A DNA stretch of 64,000 nt from Palsa-892 sp035556215 (GCA_035556215.1 DATMFI010000027.1:1-64000), one strand, 5' to 3'; counted from the stretch's first letter, positions 25,682-34,490 are shown. The notes: generated from the letters alone by a model not told the origin. Numbers and translations are program-made.

Positions 25682-26479
25682 ATGAAAATTTTGACAGGTA
25701 TTTTGCTGGCGATCGCAGCCACTTATCTGGCCATGGGGGGCGCCTTGTATTTCGGCCAGCGGGCATTGATGTATCGCCCGCCCGATACGATCGCCCGCAC
25801 GCCCGCGAGCGAAGGCTTCCCCGAGGCCAGCACCATCCGCATCAAAACCAGCGACGGCGAGCAGCTCGTCGCCTGGTTCGCGCCGCCCAAGGATGGCAAG
25901 CCGATCGTGCTGTTCTTCCACGGCAATGCCGAAGTCCTCGCCTGGCGGGTCGAGCGCTTCAAGCGGCTGACGCAGGACGGCATCGGGCTGCTCGCGGTGT
26001 CGTTCCGCGGCTATGCGGGCTCGACCGGCTCGCCGAGCGAAGCGGGGCTGGTTGCCGATGGCGAGGCCGCCTATGCCTTCGCGGCCGCGCGCTATGCCGC
26101 CGGCCGGATCGCAGTGTGGGGCTATTCGCTCGGCAGCGGCGTCGCGGTGCAGCTCGCCGCGCGCCATCCGGTCGCCAAGCTCGTGCTGGAGGCGCCTTAC
26201 ACCTCGACGGCGGACATCGCCGCCGCGCGCTATCCGTTCATGCCGGTGCGCTGGCTGATGCTCGATCAGTTTCAGTCGATCGAGCACATCAAGGATGTGC
26301 ATGCGCCGCTTTTGGTGCTGCACGGCGCCGAAGACCATGTGGTGCCGATCGCGCTCGGCGAGCGGTTATTCGCGGCGGCGAACGAGCCCAAGCGCTTCGT
26401 GCGCTTTGCGGGCGCCGGCCACGTCAACCTCGACCGCTACGGCGCAACCGAGGCCGTGCGGCAGTTCGTTTTGCAGTAG
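25682..26479 (+). CDS. Membrane-anchored alpha/beta hydrolase (BEM46/YfhR type)
   Basis: The 265-residue protein has an N-terminal hydrophobic anchor (ILLAIAATYLAMGGALYF) and a serine-hydrolase domain. An HGN oxyanion-type motif is in FFHGNAE. The nucleophile is in GYSLGSG, the acid in HGAEDHVVP and the His in GAGHVNL. This layout is typical of the BEM46/ABHD13-like group of unknown substrate. Its last 56 bases overlap the end of the convergent regulator gene. Confidence 0.87.
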   Translation: MKILTGILLAIAATYLAMGGALYFGQRALMYRPPDTIARTPASEGFPEASTIRIKTSDGEQLVAWFAPPKDGKPIVLFFHGNAEVLAWRVERFKRLTQDGIGLLAVSFRGYAGSTGSPSEAGLVADGEAAYAFAAARYAAGRIAVWGYSLGSGVAVQLAARHPVAKLVLEAPYTSTADIAAARYPFMPVRWLMLDQFQSIEHIKDVHAPLLVLHGAEDHVVPIALGERLFAAANEPKRFVRFAGAGHVNLDRYGATEAVRQFVLQ

Positions 26480-27587
26480 GCGCCGGTTTCTTGCGCGGCT
26501 GTTTGCCGGCGGGCTTGCCTTCGAACGTTTCCTCGACGCTCTTGATGACGCCGGTCTCGACGGCCGTGTAACCCGGCAGATCGACGATCGCCTGGTGAAA
26601 TTCCTCGCCGCGCATCACGTCGAGAATGCGCTTCATCGGCGCGGTGTCGAGCAGCGATTTGCGGCAGACGAAAAAATAGTCCTCGGTGACGAGGTGGATG
26701 AAGTCGAGGCCGAACTGGCGCGCCGCCGCCTCGACGCCGAAGGAAACGTCGGCCATGCCGCTTGCGACATAGGCGGCGACCGCGGCGTGGGTGAATTCGA
26801 TGCGCTCGTAGCCGGGGATCGCGGCGGGTTCGATGTCCTGCTGGCCGAGCAGGGTCTCGAACACTTCGCGGGTGCCCGAATGGGGCTCGCGGTTGACGAA
26901 GCGGATATCCGGCCGGAGAAGATCCTCGAGCGCACCGATGTTGAGCGGATTGCCGCGCTTGACCATCAATCCCATCTGGCGGGCGACGAGGCCGACGACG
27001 CAGTGAATGCGCGGGTCGAGCCATTCGCGGCCGGCCGCGGCGTGGATCGCGCGCGCCGGCCCGCGCGGCAGATGAAGGCCCGCGAGATCGCATTCGTCAC
27101 GGCCGAGCGAGACGAGCGAGTTCTGGTTGCCGACATAGCGCAGATCGACGGTCATGCCCGGCGTGCGGTTGAGAATCTCGCGCAGCCTCGGCACGGCGAA
27201 GCCGTGGCTCGCATGGACGCGGATCACCGACGGCGTGCCGGGCAGGAACGGATTGAGTTCGCTGGTGAGCTCCTGCGAAAGATTTTCGAGCTGCGGCCCC
27301 AGACGGGCCTGCATGCGCTGACCGGCCCAGACGAGCTTCTCGCCGAAGGGCGTCAGCACGCTGCCTTTGCCCTTCTGGCGGCGGACGAGCGGCACGCCGA
27401 AAAATTCCGACCAGCGCGTCACGAGATTCCAGGCGTGCCGATAGGAGAGGCTGCTCTGGCGCGCGGCGCGGGTGAGCTTGCCGGTGTCGCGGATCTCCTT
27501 GAGGAAATCGAGCAGCACCACGGTCGATTGCGGGCTATCGCTTTTGCGGAAGCGGAAGATCGTTTCGATGTTAACACGAAGGGTCAC
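26424..27587 (-). CDS. ModE/LysR-like transcriptional regulator with periplasmic-binding-protein-like domain
   Basis: The 387-residue protein has an N-terminal winged HTH of the ModE/LysR type (LTRAARQSSLSYRHAWNLV). A type-2 periplasmic-binding-like effector domain (about 110-340) of the kind fused to ModE-like HTHs follows. The tail is very basic (KKPAPTAKRTAARPRLRR). The start codon is GTG at 27587 with a GAAGG site upstream. It is divergent from an aldehyde dehydrogenase gene, and palindromic sites lie between them, so it probably controls that gene and itself. The ligand is not evident. The 3' end overlaps the convergent hydrolase gene. Confidence 0.82.
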   Translation of the reverse strand: MTLRVNIETIFRFRKSDSPQSTVVLLDFLKEIRDTGKLTRAARQSSLSYRHAWNLVTRWSEFFGVPLVRRQKGKGSVLTPFGEKLVWAGQRMQARLGPQLENLSQELTSELNPFLPGTPSVIRVHASHGFAVPRLREILNRTPGMTVDLRYVGNQNSLVSLGRDECDLAGLHLPRGPARAIHAAAGREWLDPRIHCVVGLVARQMGLMVKRGNPLNIGALEDLLRPDIRFVNREPHSGTREVFETLLGQQDIEPAAIPGYERIEFTHAAVAAYVASGMADVSFGVEAAARQFGLDFIHLVTEDYFFVCRKSLLDTAPMKRILDVMRGEEFHQAIVDLPGYTAVETGVIKSVEETFEGKPAGKQPRKKPAPTAKRTAARPRLRRSGRG

Positions 27588-27696
27588 AGCCTATGCACCT
27601 TCATTCATATACTGAAAGCTAGCTTGGGTTTTTCATATCATATTTTAGGGGAAATGATGCAGGCGTAGGTTTGAGCCTAGAAAATCAGTCAGAGGA

Positions 27697-27716
27697 ATAT
27701 GCACTGTTGTGCATAT
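27697..27716. promoter_or_regulatory. Palindromic operator upstream of the aldehyde dehydrogenase gene
   Basis: Perfect inverted repeat ATATGCAC-tgtt-GTGCATAT ends 8 bp before the ATG at 27725. A further half-site TATGCAC occurs at 27592-27598, close to the start of the divergent regulator. It is the likely binding site of that regulator. Its position over the ribosome-binding or start region suggests repression. Confidence 0.6.
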
Positions 27717-27724
27717 AGGTCGCC

Positions 27725-29173
27725 ATGAACATCCATTTTGCCCAGAAAAAGCTCCTGATCGATGGACGGTTCGTTGCAGCGCAAACCGGCCGCAGCTTCG
27801 AGACAATCGATCCCTCGACCGAGGAAGTGATCTCGACGATCGCCGAAGCCGGAGAGGAAGATACCGACGTTGCCGTCGCCGCCGCGCGCCGCGCGCTCGA
27901 AGGGCCGTGGGGCAAAATGCGCGCCGCCGAGCGCGGCAAGATTCTCTATCGCTTTGCCGAGCTTCTCGAGCAGAACGGCGCCGAGGTCGCGGCGCTCGAA
28001 AGCCGCGACGCCGGCAAGCCGATCTCGGCGGTGATGCGTCAGGATCTTCCGGCTGCGATCGATACGCTGCGCTACTACGCGGGCTGGACCGACAAGATCA
28101 ACGGCAATGTCATCCCGGCGCGGCCCGATGCGCTGACCTACACGATGCGCGAGCCGGTCGGCGTCGTCGGCGCCATCGTGCCGTGGAATTTCCCGCTGAT
28201 GATCGGCATGTGGAAGATCGCGCCGGCGCTCGCCTGCGGCTGCACGATGGTGATGAAGCCCGCGGAGCTTACGCCGCTCTCGGCGCTTCGCATCGGGGAA
28301 CTTGCGCTCGAGGCAGGGGTGCCGGCCGGTGTTCTCAATGTCTTGCCGGGACCGGGCCGCACCGTCGGCCAGCGCCTCGTCGAGCATCCCGGTGTCGACA
28401 AGGTGACCTTCACGGGCTCGCCTTCGGTCGGCCGCGGCATCCTCAAGGGCGCGGCCGGCAACTTCAAGCGCGTGACGCTGGAGCTCGGCGGCAAGTCGGC
28501 GAACATCATCTTCGACGACGCCGATCTCGATGCCGCGGTTCGCGCGGCGGCGGCGGGGATTTTCTTCAACACCGGCCAGGTGTGCTCGGCAGGCTCGCGG
28601 GTGCTCGCGCAGGCGAAGATTTACGACGAGGTCGTCGAGCGCCTTGCCATGCGCGCCAAAGCCATGCGCATCGGCTCGCCCGCCGACAAATCGACGGCGA
28701 TGGGGCCGCTCGTTTCCGAGCTTCAGATGAAGCGTGTGCTCGATTACGTGACGATCGGCGTGAACGGCGGCGCCTCGCTCGTCACCGGCGGCGAGCGGGT
28801 CGGCAATCGCGGCTTCTTCGTCAGCCCGGCGGTGTTCCGCGATGTCGAGCACGAGATGCGCATTTCGCAGGAGGAAATCTTCGGCCCGGTGGTGAGCGTC
28901 ATCCGGTTCGAGGACGAGGCGGATGCGCTGCAAAAAGCCAACGGCACCAGCTTCAGCCTGGCCGCCGGCATCTGGAGCAAGGACATCGGCCGCGTGCAGC
29001 GCTTCGCGCGCGAGCTCAAGGCCGGCACGGTCTGGATCAACACTTACGGTTATACGGATGTGCGGCTGCCATGGGGCGGCGCGCGCGACTCGGGCTTCGG
29101 CCGCGAGCACGGCGACGCCGCGATCGAGAATTTCACCGAGCCGAAAACGGTCTGGATGAATCTGAACGTCTGA
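27725..29173 (+). CDS. NAD(P)-dependent aldehyde dehydrogenase
   Basis: The 482-residue enzyme has the ALDH superfamily features. These are the cofactor site FTGSPSVG (about 229-236), the general base Glu about 253 in TLELGGKS and the catalytic Cys about 287 in NTGQVCSAG, with PWNFP near 153. It resembles betaine/aminoaldehyde or phenylacetaldehyde-type enzymes, but the substrate cannot be assigned. It probably forms a single-gene unit controlled by the divergent ModE/LysR-like regulator. A strong terminator follows. Confidence 0.92.
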   Translation: MNIHFAQKKLLIDGRFVAAQTGRSFETIDPSTEEVISTIAEAGEEDTDVAVAAARRALEGPWGKMRAAERGKILYRFAELLEQNGAEVAALESRDAGKPISAVMRQDLPAAIDTLRYYAGWTDKINGNVIPARPDALTYTMREPVGVVGAIVPWNFPLMIGMWKIAPALACGCTMVMKPAELTPLSALRIGELALEAGVPAGVLNVLPGPGRTVGQRLVEHPGVDKVTFTGSPSVGRGILKGAAGNFKRVTLELGGKSANIIFDDADLDAAVRAAAAGIFFNTGQVCSAGSRVLAQAKIYDEVVERLAMRAKAMRIGSPADKSTAMGPLVSELQMKRVLDYVTIGVNGGASLVTGGERVGNRGFFVSPAVFRDVEHEMRISQEEIFGPVVSVIRFEDEADALQKANGTSFSLAAGIWSKDIGRVQRFARELKAGTVWINTYGYTDVRLPWGGARDSGFGREHGDAAIENFTEPKTVWMNLNV

Positions 29174-29213
29174 GATCGCTCGCCGGCAGGGCGGGCGGGT
29201 TTCCCCAACTAAA

Positions 29214-29248
29214 AACGCGGGTCTGAAAGGACCCGCGTTCTTTTTATT
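29214..29248 (+). terminator. Bidirectional intrinsic terminator
   Basis: A 10-bp stem AACGCGGGTC/GACCCGCGTT is followed by a T-rich tract and preceded by five A. It terminates the aldehyde dehydrogenase gene and may also serve rpsU on the other strand. Confidence 0.88.
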
Positions 29249-29289
29249 TGTGCTGTGAAGCTTGTTATTTGTGCCGTGAAGCTTGCGGT

Positions 29290-29610
29290 TTAGCGGCCGC
29301 CGAAGCCGCCGCCGCCACCGAAACCGCCGCCCGAGGGACGGCCCGCGCCGCCGCCGCGGCCGCCGCGGCCGGCACCGGCCTTGAGGGCGGGCTTCGGCTT
29401 CATCGGCAGCAGGCCTTCGCGCTGCAACTTCTTGCGCGCGAGCTTGCGGGCGCGGCGAACGGCTTCCGCCTTTTCGCGCGCCTTCTTCTCGGAGGGCTTC
29501 TCGTAGTGACCACGCAGCTTCATTTCGCGGAAAATGCCCTCGCGCTGCATCTTCTTCTTGAGCGCCTTGAGGGCCTGATCAACATTGTTGTCGCGAACGA
29601 GAACCTGCAC
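29290..29610 (-). CDS. rpsU: 30S ribosomal protein S21 with glycine-rich tail
   Basis: The 106-residue protein begins at a GTG (VQVLVRDNNVDQALKALKKK). The first 75 residues match S21, a small-subunit protein that helps mRNA engagement. After about residue 78 there is a Gly/Arg-rich extension with RGG-like units and a run of Gly-Phe repeats, which ordinary S21 lacks. Such tails occur in RNA-binding proteins and may add single-stranded RNA affinity. The upstream in-frame extension to 29670 has no family similarity and is rejected. Confidence 0.93.
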   Translation of the reverse strand: MQVLVRDNNVDQALKALKKKMQREGIFREMKLRGHYEKPSEKKAREKAEAVRRARKLARKKLQREGLLPMKPKPALKAGAGRGGRGGGAGRPSGGGFGGGGGFGGR

Positions 29611-29775
29611 GTGTTTTGCCTCTTTCCAAGCGAAATTGGGTTGGGGTCGGATATCCGGTGGCTCTCGCACGAAGGACGCACGGAAACCGGCCAGAGGCGG
29701 GCTGCCTACCAGACGCAGCCCGAAAAGTCCACTGGTTAAGGGGCGGGGATGGGTACCGGGGCCGTCCGGCGAGCC

Positions 29776-30501
29776 TCAGGCCCGCATGGTGGTCGAGGCC
29801 GCGACGTCGTTTTTGGGCAGGACGAGGGGCGGAAAGCAGGCATAGGCCTCGATCCGCCCATATACGTCATTGAGGATACAGTCGAAATTGAAGGCCGGGA
29901 ACGTGCGCTTGAGTGCCGGTATGGTGATCGGCCGGGTATTCATCGGGAAACAGTGCTTGAGGAGCTTGCGGGCCCCGGCGGGGGATATGGCGTAGCCGCA
30001 GGTGCCGAAGCAGTTATTGAGCCGATAGACGCCGACGGCGGCCGCCGATTTCACGAAATCGCGCTGATTGGCCGGGCTCGGCTGGCGGGGCGTGAAGGCG
30101 ATCGCCGAGCTCATGCCGCCGCCGATGGCGATATCGAGGATCGAGTCGGTGTTGTAGCCGAAGGTGAGGTAGTCCCAGCTATCGAGCGAAGCGAGAAGCG
30201 CGGGCAGTACCTTGTTGAAGTCGTCGCGGATCGCGGCGTCGTCCTCGAAGATCAGCACCGGCTCATTGAGCGCAACGACCCGTTGCCAGAGCGCCTGATG
30301 CGAGGCGGCGCAGCCGATCGAGCCGCGCGTGAATTTGAGGCCGGGGGCGGCGACCTTGAGCGCCGCGATCTCGCTTTCGGAAAGCGCCGCGCCGTCGCAG
30401 GCGGCATGGCGATTGAAGGCGATGCCGGAGCCGGCATTGAGCGCGAGGAAGCTCTCGAACTTCCGCGGCTCGCGATCGAGATTGATGACGAAGTTCTTCA
30501 T
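29776..30501 (-). CDS. Glycosyltransferase family 25 protein
   Basis: The 241-residue protein opens with the GT25 start MKNFVINLDREPRK. It has GSIGCAASHQALWQ, the LIFEDDAAIRDDF metal-binding segment and a late NDVYG motif. GT25 enzymes transfer galactose or similar sugars in lipooligosaccharide synthesis. No other LPS genes lie nearby, so the acceptor is unknown. It is divergent from the tartrate dehydratase gene. No membrane segment is seen. Confidence 0.87.
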   Translation of the reverse strand: MKNFVINLDREPRKFESFLALNAGSGIAFNRHAACDGAALSESEIAALKVAAPGLKFTRGSIGCAASHQALWQRVVALNEPVLIFEDDAAIRDDFNKVLPALLASLDSWDYLTFGYNTDSILDIAIGGGMSSAIAFTPRQPSPANQRDFVKSAAAVGVYRLNNCFGTCGYAISPAGARKLLKHCFPMNTRPITIPALKRTFPAFNFDCILNDVYGRIEAYACFPPLVLPKNDVAASTTMRA

Positions 30502-30622
30502 GCAGAGCGGCTATGCGTTCGCGCGCTAGTGGCGTGTGGCGTGGGATGCTAGGGAAGCCCGCGATTCGATACAATCCTTGCGCTTTTTCCTTTTCGTCCT
30601 TTCCCTGGAGGCTCGCGCCGTC

Positions 30623-31801
30623 ATGCGTATCACCGGCATCACCGACATCGTCGTTCCCATCAAGTCTTCGATCCGCAACGCCTATATCGATTTTTCGACC
30701 ATGACGGCGAGCGTCGTTGCGATCCAGACCGATGTGGTGAAGGACGGCAAGCCGGTCGTCGGCTTCGGCTTCAATTCGAACGGCCGCTACTCCGAGCAGG
30801 GGCTGCTGCGCGAGCGCTTCATTCCGCGCCTCAAGGCGGCGGCGGAAAAAGACCTGCAGGACGAGCGCGGCATCATCGATCCCGCGAAGGCCTGGGCGGC
30901 GATGATGACCAACGAAAAGCCGGGCGGCCACGGCGAGCGCTCGGTCGCCGTCGGCATTCTCGACATGGCGATCTGGGATGCGGTGGCCAAGGCAGAAGGC
31001 TTGCCGCTCTGGAAGCTCTTGGCCAATCGTTACAACGGCGGCAAGGCCGACGAGACGGCGTGGGTCTATGCCGCGGGCGGCTACTACTATCCCGGCGAGA
31101 GCGAGAAGAGTCTGCAGGACGAGATGAAGGGTTATCTCGACCGCGGCTATTCGACGGTGAAGATGAAGGTCGGCGGCGTGCCGCTGAAAGACGATCTCAG
31201 GCGGATTGAAGCGGTACTGAAGGTGCTCGGCGGCAACGGCGACAAGTTGTGCGTCGATGTCAACGGGCGTTTCGATCTCGATGAAGCGATTGCCTTTGGC
31301 GACGCCATCGCGCCGTACAAGCTGCACTGGTACGAGGAGCCGGTCGATCCGCTCGACTACCTGCTGCACGCGGCGCTCGCGACGCGCTACATGGGGCCGA
31401 TCGCGACCGGCGAGAATCTGTTCTCGATGCAGGACGCGCGCAATCTCATCCGCCACGGCGGGCTGCGCGCGGACCGCGATTACCTGCAGATGGACCCGGC
31501 GCTCTCCTATGGCCTTGTCGAATATCTGCGCACGCTGCAAATGCTGCGCGACCATGGCTGGTCGCCGCGCCGCTGCATCCCCCATGGCGGGCATCAGTTC
31601 GCGCTCAATATCGCCGTCGGTCTCGGCATGGGCGGCAACGAATCCTATCCGCAGGTATTCGCGCCGTTCGGCGGCTTTGCCGACAATACGCCGGTCAGGG
31701 ACAGCCGCGTGAAGATGCCCGATGCGCCGGGCATCGGCTTCGAGTTAAAGAACGATCTTTATGCAGTGATGAAGCCGATGGCGGCGGTCGCCGCATCCTG
31801 A
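30623..31801 (+). CDS. tarD: D-tartrate dehydratase-like enolase-superfamily enzyme
   Basis: The 392-residue protein belongs to the enolase superfamily and closely resembles the D-tartrate dehydratase described in Bradyrhizobium japonicum, which makes oxaloacetate from D-tartrate. Catalytic Lys182 lies in VKMKVGG, and His321 in PHGGHQ is the second acid/base. Metal ligands are Asp212 (VDVNGRF), Glu238 (WYEEP) and Glu264 (TGENL). GGYYYPG and NEKPGGHGERS match the subgroup. The start at 30623 (MRITGITDI) begins the capping domain, and the 29-residue in-frame extension is rejected. It is convergent with purK. Confidence 0.88.
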   Translation: MRITGITDIVVPIKSSIRNAYIDFSTMTASVVAIQTDVVKDGKPVVGFGFNSNGRYSEQGLLRERFIPRLKAAAEKDLQDERGIIDPAKAWAAMMTNEKPGGHGERSVAVGILDMAIWDAVAKAEGLPLWKLLANRYNGGKADETAWVYAAGGYYYPGESEKSLQDEMKGYLDRGYSTVKMKVGGVPLKDDLRRIEAVLKVLGGNGDKLCVDVNGRFDLDEAIAFGDAIAPYKLHWYEEPVDPLDYLLHAALATRYMGPIATGENLFSMQDARNLIRHGGLRADRDYLQMDPALSYGLVEYLRTLQMLRDHGWSPRRCIPHGGHQFALNIAVGLGMGGNESYPQVFAPFGGFADNTPVRDSRVKMPDAPGIGFELKNDLYAVMKPMAAVAAS

Positions 31802-31831
31802 GAGCGTCTCGAAGGATAGCCCTCATCGCTC

Positions 31832-31859
31832 GAGGCGCCGCAGGTGACTGCGGCGCTCC
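31832..31859. repeat. Perfect GC hairpin between tarD and purK
   Basis: Stem GCGCCGCAG (31835-31843), loop gtga, stem CTGCGGCGC, flanked by GAG/CTC. It sits inside a larger imperfect dyad with CCTCAT and CTCACCAT arms. The look is that of dispersed palindromic elements common in Bradyrhizobiaceae intergenic DNA. It may terminate both convergent genes. Confidence 0.55.
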
Positions 31860-31889
31860 TCACCATCGAGAGTTCGCGGCCGTCCTTCT

Positions 31890-32987
31890 TTAATCCTCCG
31901 GCGTCACTTTGGTGACGTGGCCCATCTTGCGGCCCGGACGCGCCTCGCCCTTGCCGTAAACATGCACGGCGGTGTTGGGCAGGGCGACAAATTTCTTCCA
32001 GCTTTCGACTTCGTCGCCGATCAGATTGGTCATCTCGACCTGGCCGATGCGGTGCGGCCGGGCGAGCGGCCAGCCGGCGACGGCGCGGACGTGCTGCTCG
32101 AACTGGCTGACGGTGGCGCCGTCGATCGTCCAGTGACCCGAATTGTGCACGCGCGGCGCGATCTCGTTGACGAGCAATTCGTGCTTGCCGTCCTTCGGCA
32201 CCACGAACATTTCGACGGCCAGCACGCCGACATATTTCAGCTCGTCGGCGATCTTCCGGGCAATGGCGACGGCTTCCTTGGCGACCGCGGGCGTGATGTT
32301 CGCCGGCACCAGGGATTTGTGCAGGATGTGGTCGCGATGGATGTTCTCGGTCGGCTCGAAAGCGGAAAACGAGCCGTCGCGGCCGCGCGCGGCGACGACC
32401 GACACTTCGAGATCGAAATCGACGAAGCCTTCGAGAATTGCCGGAACCTCGCCGATCGCCTTCCAGGCCGCGGCGGGATCGCCGCCCTGGGAGATGACGG
32501 CCTGGCCCTTGCCGTCATAGCCGAGGCGGCGCGTCTTCATGACGGCGGGCGCCGGCACCTGCACGATCGCGACCGGCAGATCGACGTCTGAGGAAATCTC
32601 CGCATAGGGCGCGGTCTTGATCTCGAAATCGGTGAGGAAATGTTTTTCGGCGAGGCGATCCTGCGTCGTCGCCAGGATCGCGGGATCGGGCAGGACGGCT
32701 TTTTTGTTGGTGACGAGGAAGTCGGCGGTCTCGGCCGGGACGTTCTCGAATTCGAAGGTGATGACGTCGCAGCTGTCGGCAAAGCGCGTCAGCGCCGCTT
32801 CATCTTCATAGGAGGCGCAGGTCTTGGCGTAGGCAACGTCGAAGGCGCAGGAATTTTCCTCGGGCGAGAATATATGGCAGCGCAAGCCGAAGCGCGCCGC
32901 GGCGAGGGCGAGCATGCGCCCAAGCTGTCCGCCGCCAAGGATGCCGAGCGTCGAGCCCGGTTTCAAGATCGGGAAATCATTTGCCAT
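31890..32987 (-). CDS. purK: N5-carboxyaminoimidazole ribonucleotide synthase
   Basis: The 365-residue ATP-grasp enzyme carboxylates AIR with bicarbonate and ATP in purine synthesis. It has the N-terminal GILGGGQLGRMLA strand-turn, the KTRRLGYDGKGQ motif and the late VNEIAPRVHNSGHWT motif typical of PurK. The start MANDFPIL at 32987 is chosen because family similarity begins at once. A frame 42 residues longer would overlap purE. It follows purE by 10 bp in the same operon. Confidence 0.96.
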   Translation of the reverse strand: MANDFPILKPGSTLGILGGGQLGRMLALAAARFGLRCHIFSPEENSCAFDVAYAKTCASYEDEAALTRFADSCDVITFEFENVPAETADFLVTNKKAVLPDPAILATTQDRLAEKHFLTDFEIKTAPYAEISSDVDLPVAIVQVPAPAVMKTRRLGYDGKGQAVISQGGDPAAAWKAIGEVPAILEGFVDFDLEVSVVAARGRDGSFSAFEPTENIHRDHILHKSLVPANITPAVAKEAVAIARKIADELKYVGVLAVEMFVVPKDGKHELLVNEIAPRVHNSGHWTIDGATVSQFEQHVRAVAGWPLARPHRIGQVEMTNLIGDEVESWKKFVALPNTAVHVYGKGEARPGRKMGHVTKVTPED

Positions 32988-32997
32988 GCGACTGTAC

Positions 32998-33525
32998 TCA
33001 ACGCTTCGTGTTTTTCTTGGCCCGCTTTCCGGGTTTGGTGTCCTGCGGGCGCTTGCCGATCGAAGCGGTCTGGCGCTGGCGGAAACTTTCCAGGCGCTTC
33101 GCGATCTTTGCATCCGACAGCGCGATGATGGAAGCCGCGAGCAGTGCGGCGTTGATCGCGCCGGGCTTGCCGATGGCGAGCGTGCCGACCGGAATGCCGG
33201 CGGGCATCTGCAAAATCGAGAGCAGGCTATCCTTGCCTTCCAGCGCCGAGGTCTTCATCGGCACGCCGAGCACCGGCAGCGTGGTGAGCGAAGCGGTCAT
33301 GCCGGGAAGATGCGCGGCGCCTCCGGCGCCGGCAATCACCACTTTGTAGCCTTGCTTCCTGGCGGATTTCGCGAATTTGTAGAGACGATCAGGCGTGCGA
33401 TGGGCCGAGACGATCAGCGGGTCGTGCGCGATGCCGAGCTCGTCGAGCGCGGCGGCGGCAAAGCGCATGACTTCCCAATCCGATTGGCTGCCCATGATGA
33501 TCGCGACGGGCTTTTTAGCTGCCAT
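32998..33525 (-). CDS. purE: N5-carboxyaminoimidazole ribonucleotide mutase
   Basis: The 175-residue protein has the class I PurE core: IIMGSQSDW, SAHRTPDRLY and AGAGGAAHLPGM. Together with PurK it converts AIR to CAIR. The C-terminus carries a Lys/Arg-rich extension (KPGKRAKKNTKR). The start at 33525 (MAAKKPVAI) gives the normal N-terminus, and an extension to 33588 is rejected. It is the first gene of the purEK operon. Confidence 0.96.
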   Translation of the reverse strand: MAAKKPVAIIMGSQSDWEVMRFAAAALDELGIAHDPLIVSAHRTPDRLYKFAKSARKQGYKVVIAGAGGAAHLPGMTASLTTLPVLGVPMKTSALEGKDSLLSILQMPAGIPVGTLAIGKPGAINAALLAASIIALSDAKIAKRLESFRQRQTASIGKRPQDTKPGKRAKKNTKR

Positions 33526-33637
33526 TTTTTGAAATGCCCCACTGGCGCAGGAAAGCGCCGGATTATAGGAGTGGAGCCGGGCTGGCAAGCTTTGGCCGGG
33601 GAAGCCCGGCCGAATAGCTGCGATTCGGGGTTAACGG

Positions 33638-34327
33638 ATGGCGGAGCGCGCGAAGGCGAGGAACAAAACAGGCGCGAAGCGGCGTCCGCGCCTCGCCGCC
33701 GAAGCTTCGCCGCGCGCGGCCGGGCAGAAGCCGGCCGGCAAGGCCGAAGGCGCGGGACGCTCGCTCGCCATGAAGCTCGCCGCCGAGATCGACGCGCTGA
33801 AAGCGCAGCTTACGGCGGAGCGGGCGAAGAATGCGGAACTCGAAACGCGGGTCGACGAGGATCCGCTGACGGGACTTCTGAACCGCCGCGGTTTTCTGAA
33901 AGCGCTGGAGCGCTCGCTCGCCTATGCGCGGCGCTACCGGACGAGCGCGGCGCTCCTGTTTCTCGATCTCGACGGCTTCAAGGCGGTGAACGACCGGCAC
34001 GGCCACGCGGCGGGCGACTGGGTGCTCGGGCGTGTCGGGCGCATGCTCGCGGGCGCGGTGCGCGCCTCCGATGTCGCGGGCCGCGTCGGCGGCGACGAGT
34101 TCACGGTGATCCTGTGGAATCTCGACGAAGGACAGGCGCGGGCCAAGGCGCGCGCGCTCGAGGCGCTGATTTCAGGCTCGGATTTCTCGCAAGGCGGCAG
34201 GCGCTATGCGGTCGGGCTTTCCGCCGGTTTCACGATGCTTTCGGACAGCGACACCCCGGAAGCCGCGCTCGCCCGCGCCGACCAGGCGATGTATGCGCGG
34301 AAGCGCGAGCGAAAGAACGGCCGATAG
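33638..34327 (+). CDS. Diguanylate cyclase (GGDEF domain)
   Basis: The 229-residue soluble protein has a basic, Ala-rich N-terminus and a short coiled coil (about 45-72). A complete GGDEF domain follows. The DPLTGLLNRRGF start, DLDGFKAVND, GGDEF at 151-155 and the inhibitory I-site RASD at 142-145 (five residues before) are all intact. It should make cyclic di-GMP with product inhibition. No sensory domain is apparent. It is divergent from purE. Confidence 0.92.
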   Translation: MAERAKARNKTGAKRRPRLAAEASPRAAGQKPAGKAEGAGRSLAMKLAAEIDALKAQLTAERAKNAELETRVDEDPLTGLLNRRGFLKALERSLAYARRYRTSAALLFLDLDGFKAVNDRHGHAAGDWVLGRVGRMLAGAVRASDVAGRVGGDEFTVILWNLDEGQARAKARALEALISGSDFSQGGRRYAVGLSAGFTMLSDSDTPEAALARADQAMYARKRERKNGR

Positions 34328-34352
34328 ATTTGCCGTTGTTTCCAGGTTTGCG

Positions 34353-34463
34353 CTTGCCTCTCACCCGGCTCGCATCTCGCTAGGCTTGACGCTCGCCACC
34401 CTCTCCCCCGTTTGCGGGGAGAGGGAAGAGCGCAGCGAAGCTGCGCGAAGGGTGAGGGGCAAG
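34353..34463. repeat. Nested inverted-repeat element (REP/MITE-like) of about 110 bp
   Basis: The outer arms CTTGCCtCTCACCC and GGGTGAGgGGCAAG enclose a CCCTCTCCCC/GGGGAGAGGG hairpin and a GCGCAGC-gaa-GCTGCGC hairpin. It lies between convergent genes (diguanylate cyclase and rnhA). Elements with CCCTCTCCCC-GGGGAGAGGG cores are widespread in proteobacterial intergenic regions. Confidence 0.65.
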
Positions 34464-34490
34464 TTTCAGCGGAAAGTGAAGGTAGCGGCC

